Made by a program: the position numbers and the translations under genes
Notes under the pieces: model-generated
What the model was told of the DNA's origin: nothing
Database searches by the model: none
The model's input: the letters and a program-made list of their open reading frames with translations, nothing else
Shown: one piece after another, positions 53,859-63,261 of the stretch
Layout of the letters: each line of letters begins with the position of its first letter
Numbering within the stretch: position 1 is the stretch's first letter
DNA from: JAJDXO01 sp965213765
GTDB lineage: Bacteria > Pseudomonadota > Alphaproteobacteria > Rhodospirillales > UBA2165
NCBI GenBank assembly: GCA_965213765.1
Contig: OZ243926.1
Location: 1,116,001-1,180,000, forward strand
Length of the DNA: 64,000 nt
Reading direction: 5' to 3'

Positions 53859-55216
53859 CTATTCCTCCGTTTTATTAACCAGCCCCCGATCAGATGGAAC
53901 CTTGGGGAAAAGCTGTGCCTCCCTCAGCCAATCGGCCATCATAATCATGGGCTTTCGTTCCGCTTTGCCGAATTCCTCGTGCTTGGCTTTGTTGGGCCAG
54001 GCATGGTCGGTGACCTCCGCCATTCGGGTGACCACCGTATCCGGGGTGGCATTGATCACCGATGAAATCGGTCGCCAGCGCCAACGGTCCGGAATAGTGA
54101 AGCCGTATCTTGTCGTAGATTTCTTGGGCCGTATCAAAATCATTTAGGAAATGAAACACCACGGCAAGCCTCGGGTCCACCTCCCTTAGAGGCCGTTTCG
54201 AAAGTGGTTGAGTGGCCGGTATTGATGTGATTCCAGGAAGGTTTTTGAGACCGATCTGGAGCCGCCATGTGGACGCCGACCACCCGAAAGCAGCATAGCC
54301 GCAACCGCAACCGGCGACTGACAAAGGACTTCGAGGCCACCATCGCCCCAGCCCGCGCCTGCCTATACGCCGCCTCCGTCATGCTCCTCGTCCGCAGATT
54401 GGCCCGAGACGCATGACTTTCGAAACCGACTCTTAGGACGACAGCCGCTTCTTCCGGCGCCGAATGGACAAATGTCCCAATCGCCCGGGCGGATCGTTCG
54501 TCGTATCCGGACTTCTCCATCAACTGCTCCACGGTATTGAAGGTTTCGTGGACCACCACGTCGGCGTTTTGGGCATTGTCTATAAAAAACCGGCTCGGCG
54601 TCGTATCGCCGGAATACACGAAGGACAGACCATTCCAGTCAAGCCTGAGACTTACTGGCCCGTCGAATTGGTGAACGGCCGGAAAACTTGAGATGGTAAC
54701 TCCATTATGTTGGTAGACTGGGCCGGTTTCGGCGTAGTTGAATTCGTGAACATTCACTTCGGCCCCCACCGCCGGCAATGCCCCGACGCGGGTATCGGTG
54801 TCCCAGGCATAGCTTTCCATTTGCTTTTCGCAAAAGTGCTTGAACCCGTACTTGGTTTCCGGGCCGGAGGGACCGTAAACCTCCAACGGTTTGAGCCGTC
54901 CGCCCGTCCAGGACCCAACCCAAACCTGCCCGAAGTCGCCCACGTGATCGGTATGAAGATGGGTTGCGAACCAGGCGGTGATGTCGCCGTAGGGGATTTC
55001 CAGGGCCGTGAAGTTCATCTGCGATCCGAAACCAAAATCGAATACGAACTTGTCTCCGTTGCCCAGTTCAATCAGCCAACAGGCGTTTGCCTGGGAACGG
55101 CGCAGGAAAGGACGCCCGGTGCCCAACGCGGTAATCCGCATTTCATCGGGCCGTAATTCCTCGGCGCCGGGAAAATAATGCTCAGGATAGGATACGCTTT
55201 GGCCGCTTGCCGACAT
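53859..55216 (-). pseudogene. MBL-fold hydrolase gene, interrupted
   Basis: The start is the ATG at 55216 behind GGAGGAGG. The first ~260 residues are intact: MRITALGTGRPFLRR, the metal site THLHTDHVGDFGQ, and FVYSGDTTPS. After HSAPEEAAVVL the frame enters a 244-bp inserted element (54189-54432). Beyond it the gene resumes with REVDPRLAVVFHFLNDFDTAQEIYDKIRLHYSGPLALATDF. An extra base near 54065 then shifts to the frame of INATPDTVVTRMAEVTDHAWP, which ends at 53859. Two lesions mean inactivation. The intact enzyme would be a lactonase/esterase-like metallohydrolase of about 350 residues. Confidence 0.8.
54189..54432 (+). mobile_element. MITE-like internally deleted IS5/IS1031 derivative
   Basis: 244 bp flanked by TTA duplications (54186-54188 and 54433-54435). 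Ends GAGGCCGTTTCGAAAGT and, in complement, GAGTCGGTTTCGAAAGT. Inside, a transposase start (MWTPTTRKQHS) is joined in frame to the transposase end (RNRRLTKDFEATIAPARA to RRLARDA). The catalytic centre is missing, so it could move only with help from a full-length relative. Confidence 0.8.
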
Positions 55217-55503
55217 GATTGCCTCCTCCTCTCCAATCGGGGTGAGACTAGTTCGACGGAACGGCGACGTCACGCGCCCACACAGGGAGCGTGGAACACA
55301 AAATGTGGCTTACCGCCAATAGCCGTGTCGCGGGTCGTGGAAATCGTCATTGAGGCCAAATTGTACGGCGGGAGATAGAGGCCACCCAAATCGGGCGAAA
55401 CCCGTGTTCCCACAGGGCCTCCTTGCGGCCGTTTCATTCTCCCGTTACCGGCTAACTCCGGACCGGGAATTCCGACCCAACGCTAGTCGCTTCCCGACCC
55501 CTA

Positions 55504-55910
55504 GAGTCTTTCACGAATTGACGGAAGCGTATCCTGCGTTTCTGAAGTAGTTGGCGCATTCGTTTGGGGAGAATGTTCCGGCGATATGTCCGACGTGTCG
55601 CCAGGCGTCTTCCATGTTTCGTTTCTGTGCGGTTCGCATCCAATGCTTGATCTTGGCAAAGGCCTGTTCGATTGGATTGAGATCGGGTGAGTAGGGCGGC
55701 AGGAACCAGAGCCTGGCGCCGGCGGCCTTGATGGCGTTGCGAACGGCCTTGGATTTGTGGCTTCCGAGGTTGTCCATGACCACGATATCGCCCGGCTTGA
55801 GGGTCTGGACGAGCAGTTGTTCCACATAGGCCAGGAAGCTCACCCCGTTGATCGGGCCGTCGAACACGCAAGGCGCGGTGAGCCGGTCATGGCGAAGGGC
55901 GGCGACGAAG
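55504..55910 (-). pseudogene. IS630-family transposase C-terminal remnant
   Basis: FVAALRHDRLTAPCVFDGPING, GDIVVMDNLGSHKS and PYSPDLNPIEQAFAKIKHWMR are IS630 DDE-domain segments. The end of the element is bordered by TA at 55502-55503. The 5' part is replaced by the IS256 end at about 55911, so this is the target into which IS256 inserted. Confidence 0.8.
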
Positions 55911-56820
55911 GGAGAGTGTCCTATATTTTGTGTAAGTGAGTGTTGTGGGTCCAATATCTTGTTGAGGAGGACCTTTGATGACGACACTTAGACCTGAACT
56001 TCTGGACGAACTGCTGTCCGACTACGAGACGCCTGAAGACCTTCTGGGCGATGATGGGCTTTTCAAGCAGCTGAAGAAGGCGCTATTGGAGCGCGCGCTT
56101 GGTGCCGAGCTGAGCGATCACCTGGGCTACGAGAAGGGCGACCCGGCCGGGCGGGGCACGGGCAACAGTCGCAACGGCCATTCGGGCAAGACGGTGCTCA
56201 CTGAGGACGGCGAGGTTGAGCTGGCGGTGCCGCGCGACCGCAACGGCAGCTTCGAGCCGGTGATCGTGCCCAAGGGCGGGCGTCGTCTCGACGGCTTCGA
56301 CGACCGTATCCTGTCTCTCTATGCCCGCGGCATGACGGTGCGCGAGATCCGCGGCCATCTGCAGGAGCTCTATGGCGTCGCGGTGTCGCCGGATCTGATC
56401 AGCCGGGTCACCGATGCGGTGCTCGAGGAGGTGCGCGAGTGGCAGAACCGACCGTTGGATGCGGTCTACCCGGTGGTGTTCTTCGACGCGCTCAGGGTCA
56501 AGATCCGCGACGAGGGGCTGGTCCGCAACAAGGCGGTCTATCTGGCGCTCGGCATCACCTGCCAGGGCGAGAAGGAGGTGCTCGGCCTGTGGATCGAGCA
56601 GACCGAGGGCGCCAAGTTCTGGCTCAAGGTGATGAACGAGCTCCGGACCCGCGGCGCCGGCGACATCCTGATCGCGGTTGTCGACGGGCTGACCGGCTTC
56701 CCCGACGCGATCGCCGCGGTGTTCCCGCAGGCCGCGGTCCAGACCTGCATCGTGCATCTGATCCGCAACTCGCTGGCCTTTGTCTCCTGGAAGGACCGCA
56801 AGAAGGTGATGCCCGATCTG
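55911..56820 (+). mobile_element. IS256-family element, 5' part
   Basis: The left end (GAGTGTCCTATATTTTGTGT) starts inside the IS630 remnant. The element is interrupted at about 56820 by an IS5 element with TGA as target duplication. Its 3' part lies inverted at 57285-57511. Confidence 0.75.
55978..56819 (+). pseudogene. IS256-family (mutator) transposase, N-terminal two thirds
   Basis: About 280 of the usual 400 residues: LKKALLERALGAELSDHLGY, TGNSRNGHSGKTVLTEDGEVEL, YARGMTVREIRGHLQELYG, VVFFDALRVKIRDEGLV (first Asp) and ILIAVVDGLTGFPDAI (second Asp). The final Glu lies in the detached 3' part (TTNALESLHRSLRK). Disrupted by IS5. Confidence 0.85.
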
Positions 56821-57290
56821 AGTGTCTGGCCCGAAATGAATTGAGTGATTTCAGTATGTTGTGCTCCACTGCCTTGTGCAGCAAGAGCATGGAGACACAA
56901 CATGTGGACCGAAATCACTCGACCGAAGTATGACCGCGAGCAGTTGCGATATGCAAGTGATCTTACCGACGATGAGTGGACGTTGATCGAACCCCATATG
57001 CCGGCGGCGCAAGCTCTGGGTCGACCGCGGACGACAGACTTGCGGGACGTGGTGAACGCGGTTCTGTATGTCTTGCGCTCGGGCTGCCCGTGGCGCCTGC
57101 TGCCGAAGGATTTTCCGCCTCGTTCGACGGTGCAGCGCTATTTCGCCGCGTGGCGGGACGAGGGTCTGTGGGCTGGGATCAACCACGCCCTGCTGTCGGC
57201 GGCCCGCGAGGCGGAGGGCCGCGATGCGGCTCCGTCCGCCGGCGTCATCGACAGCCAATCGGTGAAGAGCACGGAAAGCTGCCCCTGGTC
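56820..57290 (+). mobile_element. IS5-family (IS1031-type) element, 5' part
   Basis: The left end GAGTGTCTGGCCCGAAATGA is followed by a transposase N-terminus from the ATG at 56902 (MWTEITRPKYDREQL to GVIDSQSVKSTES). It is cut at about 57285 within the bases CGGAAAGC, which are shared with the IS256 sequence it joins. Confidence 0.8.
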
Positions 57291-57511
57291 TTAATGATCT
57301 TGCGCAGCGACCGGTGCAGGCTTTCCAGGGCATTCGTCGTATAGATCATCTTCCGGATCGCCGGCGGGAAGGCGAACATCGGCACGACATGCTCCCAGGC
57401 GCGCCGCCAGGCCGGGACGATCGCGGGATAACGCTCACCCCAGCCGGCTTCGAACTCATCGAGCTTGGCCGCTGCCGCCTCGGCCGTCTCCGCGCGGTAG
57501 ATCGCCCTCAG
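57285..57511 (-). pseudogene. IS256 transposase C-terminal part, inverted
   Basis: On the minus strand: LRAIYRAETAEAAAAKLDEFEAGW, then TTNALESLHRSLRKIIKTRGSFP, which contains the catalytic Glu. It joins exactly to MPDL at 56819 if the IS5 and one TGA copy are removed and this segment is turned round. Confidence 0.8.
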
Positions 57512-57676
57512 AGTCTGGCCCATAATGAATCGTTGTTTTTCAAGCCCTTGCCAGCCGCCGGGCGAGGAGTTGAACGCTGGCAATGAAGAGCCAAGCCTGG
57601 GCGGTGGCGATTGTTGCCTCGAAGTCTTTGGCCAGCCTTCGATTGCGGTTTAGCCAGGCCAACGTGCGCTCGATAT
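57512..57676 (-). pseudogene. IS5 transposase C-terminal part, inverted
   Basis: The minus strand reads IERTLAWLNRNRRLAKDFEATIATAQAW to LARRLARA, with the terminal repeat GAGTCTGGCCCATAATGAAT at 57512. It is the missing end of the IS5 element at 56820-57290. Confidence 0.8.
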
Positions 57677-57884
57677 CCCACCGCGCCGGCATCGCAAATA
57701 CCAGCACAGCTATGACCGCATCGCCTATAAACAGCGCTGGGGCGTCGAAGGCTTTTTCGCCAAGCTCAAGCAATGGCGGCGCATCGCAACACGCTACGAC
57801 AAACTTGCCGCCCACTTCCTCGGCTTCATCAAACTCGCAAGTATCATGCTCTGGCTTAAATGATTAAATTGTCGCCACAGCCTA
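57677..57884 (+). mobile_element. IS427-like element, 3' fragment
   Basis: Plus-strand translation gives PRRHRKYQHSYDRIAYKQRWG to LASIMLWLK, matching the end of the transposase at 36063, then the terminal repeat and CTAG. The 5' part is missing. Confidence 0.8.
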
Positions 57885-58101
57885 GCGGAAGCTCAAGAAG
57901 TGAGGGGCGACGCGATCATGGTTCCCCTGAGATGGCCTGATAGCTGATCGCCTCTCCTAATCTCGGACCGGCAAACCTGAGACGGCAGCCGTGCTCCACT
58001 TGTAACCGTCTCGATCTCGAACCGGCGGCGGTAGCCGTCAATCCGCCGGGCCGCCGAAGCAACGCTCCCGCGGCCCGATTCCACTCTGATTATCCGAGAT
58101 T

Positions 58102-58390
58102 CTATTTCTTCTTTTTGGCAGGCCCAGCCATTGCTTTCATCCCGGCAATCGCCTCGGGCGAAATTTTCTTGTAGTCGGTCAGCAGCCACTCGGCGTCCTT
58201 GCCAACCCAGAAATTGGGGATGACCTTGAACTGCTTCTTGTAAGCCGCCAGGAAGACCGGATCGGCAATTGCCGCCTTGTACGCAGCGCGCAATTCAGCG
58301 ACGCGATCAGCAGAAGTTCCCTTCGGCGCCAACACAACCTGAGCCCGTGTATTGTAGGTCGCATACCATTTATAGGCTTCCCATTTCGGG
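58102..58390 (-). pseudogene. TctC/Bug-type solute-binding protein, C-terminal fragment
   Basis: EAYKWYATYNTRAQVVLAPKG, then AELRAAYKAAIADPVFLAAY and a basic tail PAKKKK. This is the C-terminal lobe of a tripartite-tricarboxylate-type binding protein, about 95 residues of some 330. The upstream side is joined to an aldehyde dehydrogenase start. It is distinct from the TctC at 63262. Confidence 0.65.
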
Positions 58391-58399
58391 CCGCTCGGC

Positions 58400-58511
58400 C
58401 AATCACCTCCTCGGTCGCGGGATCAATGATCGGCAATGTCCTGCCCTTGGCCCCATCACGCCGTCGGCCGTTGATGAATAGCCGAACCTCCGGGTGGTTC
58501 GGCACGAGCAT
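58400..58511 (-). pseudogene. Aldehyde dehydrogenase N-terminal fragment
   Basis: VRLFINGRRRDGAKGRTLPII and DPATEEVIG are the first strands of NAD(P)-dependent aldehyde dehydrogenases. Similarity ends after about 37 residues, where the TctC-like fragment begins in another frame. No catalytic residues remain. Confidence 0.6.
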
Positions 58512-58550
58512 ATTCCTCAACCAAATCAAGATCGAGAACCGATATTCCCG

Positions 58551-59684
58551 TTAGCCGGCTATCTCGCGAAAGTCTTCCAGGCGCTCCGCCACGGGAGGTG
58601 ACACCAGTCCGGGTTCGCCGGGAAGCGCGACGCGCCCGCTATCGATGTTCAGAACATCACCGCACAGATCCGTCCTGAGCGGGTTCTCGTTAACGTCCAT
58701 CTCGCAGGTCGCGGATTCGCCGATGGCCGCAGCAATAGACAGTGCAGCCATCTGGCCGACCGCGGTTCCCATGAAGTGAGGCCAAAGCGCCACCCCGTCG
58801 GGAAGCTGATTGGATAGCCTTAGAGCGCCCGACACGCCTCCCCATTTGGCGACATCGGGCTGGACATACTTCAAACCGGCCCCTGCCATTCGCAGGAACT
58901 GTTCGACCCCATAGATGTTCTCGCCGCCTGCCAACGGGATCGACGTCGCCTTTGCAAGTTGCTCCCATTCCCCCAATCCCGAGTTGGCCGGTATAGGTTC
59001 CTCGGAAAACAATGGATCGAATTCCTCCAGCGACTTGAGCATGCTTTCGGCATGCGGCCGGTCCCACGTCTGGTTGTTGTCCAGCATGATGCTCGTGCCC
59101 GCCGGCCGAATGGAGGTGGCCTTTTCGACGAAGTCCCGATCGGCATCGTCATCGAACCCAATCTTCAACTTGAACAGGGATTGGCCCCAGTCGGCATGTT
59201 GCAGCATCAACCGCTCGAGATCCGGTGGATTAATCGAACTCGCGTAGCAGGCTGCGCTCGCGTTATTCAATCCCGTATGCGCGGCGAAGGTTGAACCGGC
59301 GCTACGCAGCGCAAGGTCCCAAAGTGCGATATCGATACCTGCCAACAGGTGCTCGAAAACCTGAAGCTGACCGACATGAAGGAAGTACGTCGACAGCTTC
59401 GAACGAAGGAACCCGTCAACTTCCCCGGGCTCGGTGAAGGTGAAGCCCTCGAGGCGCGGTGCGATCACATCTTCTATCAGGTGAGTTTTGTGGAGGTTTG
59501 CGCGGGGCGGGAAGTTTGCCCAGACCTCGCCCCAACCACGGCAGCCCTGATCATCGTCTATCCGGACCAGCAACGCCGGGCGGGTCGGCATCAACCCGAG
59601 CACCATGTTGGGGCTTACCCCGCCGCTGGCTCGAATGGGCAGCGCTTCGACTTTTTTTATTTTGATGGGCCTGTTGAAGCTCAT
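58551..59684 (-). CDS. Mandelate racemase/muconate-lactonizing enzyme family protein
   Basis: 377 residues of the enolase superfamily. N-terminal capping domain (KKVEALPIRASGG to RGWGEVWANFPP), then the barrel with LFKLKIGFDDDADRDF (KxK), SIMLDNNQTW (metal Asp), LFSEEPIPAN (Glu) and LAGGENIYG (Glu). Such enzymes abstract an alpha-proton from a carboxylate (racemisation, dehydration or cycloisomerisation). It lies downstream of a sulfatase and a TctABC transporter on the same strand, suggesting a catabolic operon for a carboxylated substrate. The substrate is unassigned. Confidence 0.85.
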   Translation of the reverse strand: MSFNRPIKIKKVEALPIRASGGVSPNMVLGLMPTRPALLVRIDDDQGCRGWGEVWANFPPRANLHKTHLIEDVIAPRLEGFTFTEPGEVDGFLRSKLSTYFLHVGQLQVFEHLLAGIDIALWDLALRSAGSTFAAHTGLNNASAACYASSINPPDLERLMLQHADWGQSLFKLKIGFDDDADRDFVEKATSIRPAGTSIMLDNNQTWDRPHAESMLKSLEEFDPLFSEEPIPANSGLGEWEQLAKATSIPLAGGENIYGVEQFLRMAGAGLKYVQPDVAKWGGVSGALRLSNQLPDGVALWPHFMGTAVGQMAALSIAAAIGESATCEMDVNENPLRTDLCGDVLNIDSGRVALPGEPGLVSPPVAERLEDFREIAG

Positions 59685-59701
59685 GAACTCGAATTTCCGC
59701 G

Positions 59702-61207
59702 TCAGGGGACCCGGATAGCGCGGGGAACCAACTCGTCCATGTACTTCCTGCCCTCCGCCTGGGTCAGGTAGTTTTCCGGCGGGAAGTCCAGGCAGAGGTC
59801 CCAGTCGTCGCCGGTCTCCTCCATGTGCGTCCTGATGCGTTCATCAAAATCGTCCATCAGCCCGGTCAGTGAACCGTCATCGGCAAGGTTTTTGATTTCG
59901 TCAGGATCATTCTGGAGATCAAACAGCATCTTGCGACGTTCGGGTTGACGCACATAGAGCCAGTCTTTTGTCCGAAGCCCGCGCTCGGGCATGCAGGTAA
60001 ACTCCGAAATGTCACCGTCCAGCATCTTCATCGACTGATACATAACCGCGTCACGGATTTCCTCCGCCGCCCCGTCCAGGAGAGGCAGGTAACTCGTCCC
60101 GTGTACGGAATTCGGGATGGGAATGCCGCACAACTCAAGCAGGGTGGGCATGGTATCGACGGCGACGTCGATCAGCGCGTCGACCTTTTTGCCGGCAGGA
60201 AACCTGCCGGGATAACGAACGATGAACGGGACCTGCATGGCCGCCCGATACGCCGTCTTCTTGATGCCGCAGTAGTATCCATGCTGACCAAGCATGTCAC
60301 CATGATCGCTGAGGAAGATCACGATAGTGTCCTCGACGATGTCCAGCCGGTCCAGAGCATTCAGGACACGGCCCACATTGTGGTCGACGCCGGTGATCAT
60401 GCCGTAGTACTCGGCGATGAATTTTCGGGTCTCTTCCTCTGTCTCTTGTTCACCTTGCGGCTTGTGTCCGTCGCCGGCGTGGCTGTGATCTTCGGACTTC
60501 AGGTTCGCCGCGTAGTCGTACCTTAGGCGCTCCTGGCGCGCCGTTTCGTGTTCCTCGGGGCTGAGAATGCTCGGCGGCAATTCGATCTCCGCCGGATCAT
60601 AGAGGTTCCGCAAATGGTCGGGCATGACATTCGGGAAGTGAGGCGGCCCGTAACAGACAAACCCAAAGAAGGGATTGCCGTCATCCTTCGCAACCGATTG
60701 CTCAATGAAATCGATCAGATGCTCGGTTTGGTACTCAGGCTCCCAACGCGGGCAGTGATGGGGCTGATCATCATCCTTGTAGAATATGGACTTGAGATAG
60801 AAGTGTCCGCGGTTGAAGCCGATGAAATAATCGAACCCGAACCGCCTCTCTCCCGGCGGGACGAACCCGGGCCGCGGACCGCCCTCCAGGTGCCATTTAC
60901 CGACGTACCCGGTGTGATACCCCGCGTCCTTCAGGAGCCGCGCCAGGAATATCTGATCGGCACCAAGCGGGAAGTGGTTCTGGTACATGCCGTGCCCCTG
61001 AGCGTACTTGCCGGTAAACAGCGATGCTCGAAACGGGCAGCAGACCGGATAGGAAACATAGGCATTCGTAAAATGGACGCCCTCGTTTGCCAACCGGTCG
61101 ATGTAAGGGGTTTTGACAATCGGGTTGCCGGCGCACCCCATGGCGTCGGCGCGCATTTGGTCTGGGTAGAAGATCAGAATGTTGGGCCGATTTTCATTGT
61201 CGCTCAT
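59702..61207 (-). CDS. Sulfatase (alkaline phosphatase superfamily, formylglycine type)
   Basis: 501 residues from the ATG at 61207; an ATG at 61210 overlaps the TctA stop as ATGA. PNILIFYPDQMRADAMGC opens with the metal-binding Asp. SYPVCCPFRASLFTGKY carries the CxPxR formylglycine signature, with Cys to be matured by a formylglycine-generating enzyme. GYVGKWHLEGG and IFLSDHGDMLGQHG complete the site. No signal peptide is seen, so it is cytoplasmic and acts on an imported sulfate ester. Coupling to TctA suggests import through that system. Confidence 0.88.
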   Translation of the reverse strand: MSDNENRPNILIFYPDQMRADAMGCAGNPIVKTPYIDRLANEGVHFTNAYVSYPVCCPFRASLFTGKYAQGHGMYQNHFPLGADQIFLARLLKDAGYHTGYVGKWHLEGGPRPGFVPPGERRFGFDYFIGFNRGHFYLKSIFYKDDDQPHHCPRWEPEYQTEHLIDFIEQSVAKDDGNPFFGFVCYGPPHFPNVMPDHLRNLYDPAEIELPPSILSPEEHETARQERLRYDYAANLKSEDHSHAGDGHKPQGEQETEEETRKFIAEYYGMITGVDHNVGRVLNALDRLDIVEDTIVIFLSDHGDMLGQHGYYCGIKKTAYRAAMQVPFIVRYPGRFPAGKKVDALIDVAVDTMPTLLELCGIPIPNSVHGTSYLPLLDGAAEEIRDAVMYQSMKMLDGDISEFTCMPERGLRTKDWLYVRQPERRKMLFDLQNDPDEIKNLADDGSLTGLMDDFDERIRTHMEETGDDWDLCLDFPPENYLTQAEGRKYMDELVPRAIRVP

Positions 61208-62718
61208 CATGCATCTTCCGCCCGCGGGAACATTTTTTGCTTCGCCCAACCGGCCAACGGCCCGCCGAAGATGGTCAGCGCCAGCACGGCATATATCCCG
61301 AGACCGATCGGCGTGTTGAAGAATTCACCGGCGCTTCCGTCCGCGATGACCAGAGACTGGCGAAGCGAGTTCTCCAGGATCGGTCCAAGCACGAATCCAA
61401 TGCTGAGCGGCGCAATCGAATATCCCAGCTTCCGCACGACATAACCGAGAATGCCGGCCCCCAGCAGCACACCAACATTGAAGAAGCTGTTGGAGACGCT
61501 GAAGATCCCGACGAAGCTCAGAAGCAGAACCGTGGGCACGATAAATGTCGTCGGCACCTGGATCAGCTTGGCCGCGAAACGGATCGCCATAAGCCCGATG
61601 ACCATCATCAAAACGTTGATGACGAAAAGGCCGATGAAGATGGCGTACATCAGGTCCGGACGCTCGGCGAAGAGCTTCGGTCCAGGCGCCAGCCCGTGGA
61701 TGAGAAACGCCCCCAACAGAACGGCGGCGGCGGGGCTGCCCGGAACCCCGAGGGTTAGTGTGGGCACCAGGGCGCCGCCAACGGTGGCGTTGTTAGCCGT
61801 TTCGGGGGCAACGATGCCCTCTTCGTGCCCCGTGCCGAATTTCTCCGGCGTTTTGGACCGCCGCTTGGCTTCCGAATAGGCGAAGAACGCGGCGACGGCC
61901 GCACCCTCGCCCGGGATGATTCCGATGACGGTTCCCAAAGCGGACGACCGGAACAGGACGTCCTTCATCTTCATCAGCTTGCGGAAGCCCGGGAGCTTTA
62001 CGGTCAGGCTCGTTTTGTCGAAGTCGAGTTTCTGCAGGGCGCGCTCCGCACCGATCAAGACCTCGGACACGGCAAACACCCCGACAAGAAACGGAACCAA
62101 CGGGATGCCCTCAAACAGGTGGTAGCTGCCGAAGGTGTAACGCTCGGTTCCGTTCAGCTCATCAAGGCCCCAGGTCGTCAGGAAGATGCCGAGTGCGCCG
62201 ACCAGCAGCCCCTTCGACAAACTCTCGCCCGCCACCCGAACGACGACGACCAGCCCGAACACGCTGATGGCCAGGAACTCTCGCGGTCCGAACTTGATCG
62301 CAACGGTCGCCAGGATTGGCGCGATAAAGGCAAGGCAAATGACGCTGAACAAACCGCCGATGATCGAACCGGTCAGCGAGAGGCCGAGTGCCTCGCCGCC
62401 TTTACCGGCCTTGAACATCTTATTGCCGTCCTGGACGGTGGCAATGGCGGCCCCGGTGCCGGGGATGCCCACCGCGATGGCCGAGATCGACCCGCCGTAA
62501 ATGGCCGCGGAATAAATTCCCAGCAGGAGAATAATCGCCGAGACCGGCTCGAGGTAAAAGGTGAAGGGAAGCGCCAGGGCGATCGCTATGGGCGGACCAA
62601 GTCCGGGCAACACGCCGATGATGAGGCCGAGAACGATGCCGCCGACGAGCAGCGCAAGCGTTATCGGCTCGGCAAGCTGGCTGATGGACTGGGCGACAAC
62701 GTCAAATCCCGCGAACAT
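61207..62718 (-). CDS. Tripartite tricarboxylate transporter, large membrane subunit TctA
   Basis: 503 residues with about 12 helices. GLIIGVLPGLGPPIAIALALPFTF near the N-terminus and VIGIIPGEGAAVAAFFAYSEAKRRSK are the two TctA signatures. It carries solute across the inner membrane by cation symport with TctB and the binding protein. TctB lies 12 bases upstream. Confidence 0.9.
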   Translation of the reverse strand: MFAGFDVVAQSISQLAEPITLALLVGGIVLGLIIGVLPGLGPPIAIALALPFTFYLEPVSAIILLLGIYSAAIYGGSISAIAVGIPGTGAAIATVQDGNKMFKAGKGGEALGLSLTGSIIGGLFSVICLAFIAPILATVAIKFGPREFLAISVFGLVVVVRVAGESLSKGLLVGALGIFLTTWGLDELNGTERYTFGSYHLFEGIPLVPFLVGVFAVSEVLIGAERALQKLDFDKTSLTVKLPGFRKLMKMKDVLFRSSALGTVIGIIPGEGAAVAAFFAYSEAKRRSKTPEKFGTGHEEGIVAPETANNATVGGALVPTLTLGVPGSPAAAVLLGAFLIHGLAPGPKLFAERPDLMYAIFIGLFVINVLMMVIGLMAIRFAAKLIQVPTTFIVPTVLLLSFVGIFSVSNSFFNVGVLLGAGILGYVVRKLGYSIAPLSIGFVLGPILENSLRQSLVIADGSAGEFFNTPIGLGIYAVLALTIFGGPLAGWAKQKMFPRAEDA

Positions 62719-62730
62719 CGTTCCCGCCCG

Positions 62731-63192
62731 CTATGTGAGTTGAACACGAAGGAGCTGGGTGAATACCAGGTACACGACGCCCGACATCACCAGCAATGAG
62801 ACATACATCCATGCCGACCGAACACCCATGGCCAGCGCGCAAGCCGGGCCGATGAAAATCAACATGGGAATGAAGCTCCAAAGAGACCAGATGAGATAGC
62901 AGGCGACGGCGACCGCGAGGACGAGGAGACCGCGCCGCGCCGCGCCGCCGTCTTCGAAGACCGAAGCTCCTTTATCCGTCCCGGCGTATCCCCTGAAAAC
63001 ATAGGCCCCGATCACGAGCGCCGAACAAAGTCCGATGAACGCCAGCATGAGCTGCGGAAAGAACTTGGAAGGCAAGCCCGTACTGGCGAGCAAACCGGAC
63101 GTGTGGAATGTCTCCGCTTCCAGCGCGAAGAAAACGGCTGCCACGATCACCAGGATATTGAGCGCTATATTCGCGGCGCGCTGCGTAATCAT
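62731..63192 (-). CDS. Tripartite tricarboxylate transporter, small membrane subunit TctB
   Basis: 153 residues with four hydrophobic segments (NIALNILVIVAAVFFALEAETF, KFFPQLMLAFIGLCSALVIGAYVF, GLLVLAVAVACYLIWSLWSFI, and the C-terminal helix). The ARxFP-like PSKFFPQLM segment is typical of TctB. It lies between TctC and TctA in the normal order. Confidence 0.88.
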   Translation of the reverse strand: MITQRAANIALNILVIVAAVFFALEAETFHTSGLLASTGLPSKFFPQLMLAFIGLCSALVIGAYVFRGYAGTDKGASVFEDGGAARRGLLVLAVAVACYLIWSLWSFIPMLIFIGPACALAMGVRSAWMYVSLLVMSGVVYLVFTQLLRVQLT

Positions 63193-63261
63193 GTCCCCAC
63201 CCCGTCGGCTTGGTGCGCTGGAACCTGGGAGCCACGCCCCAGCGCACCAAGTCCGTGCTAG

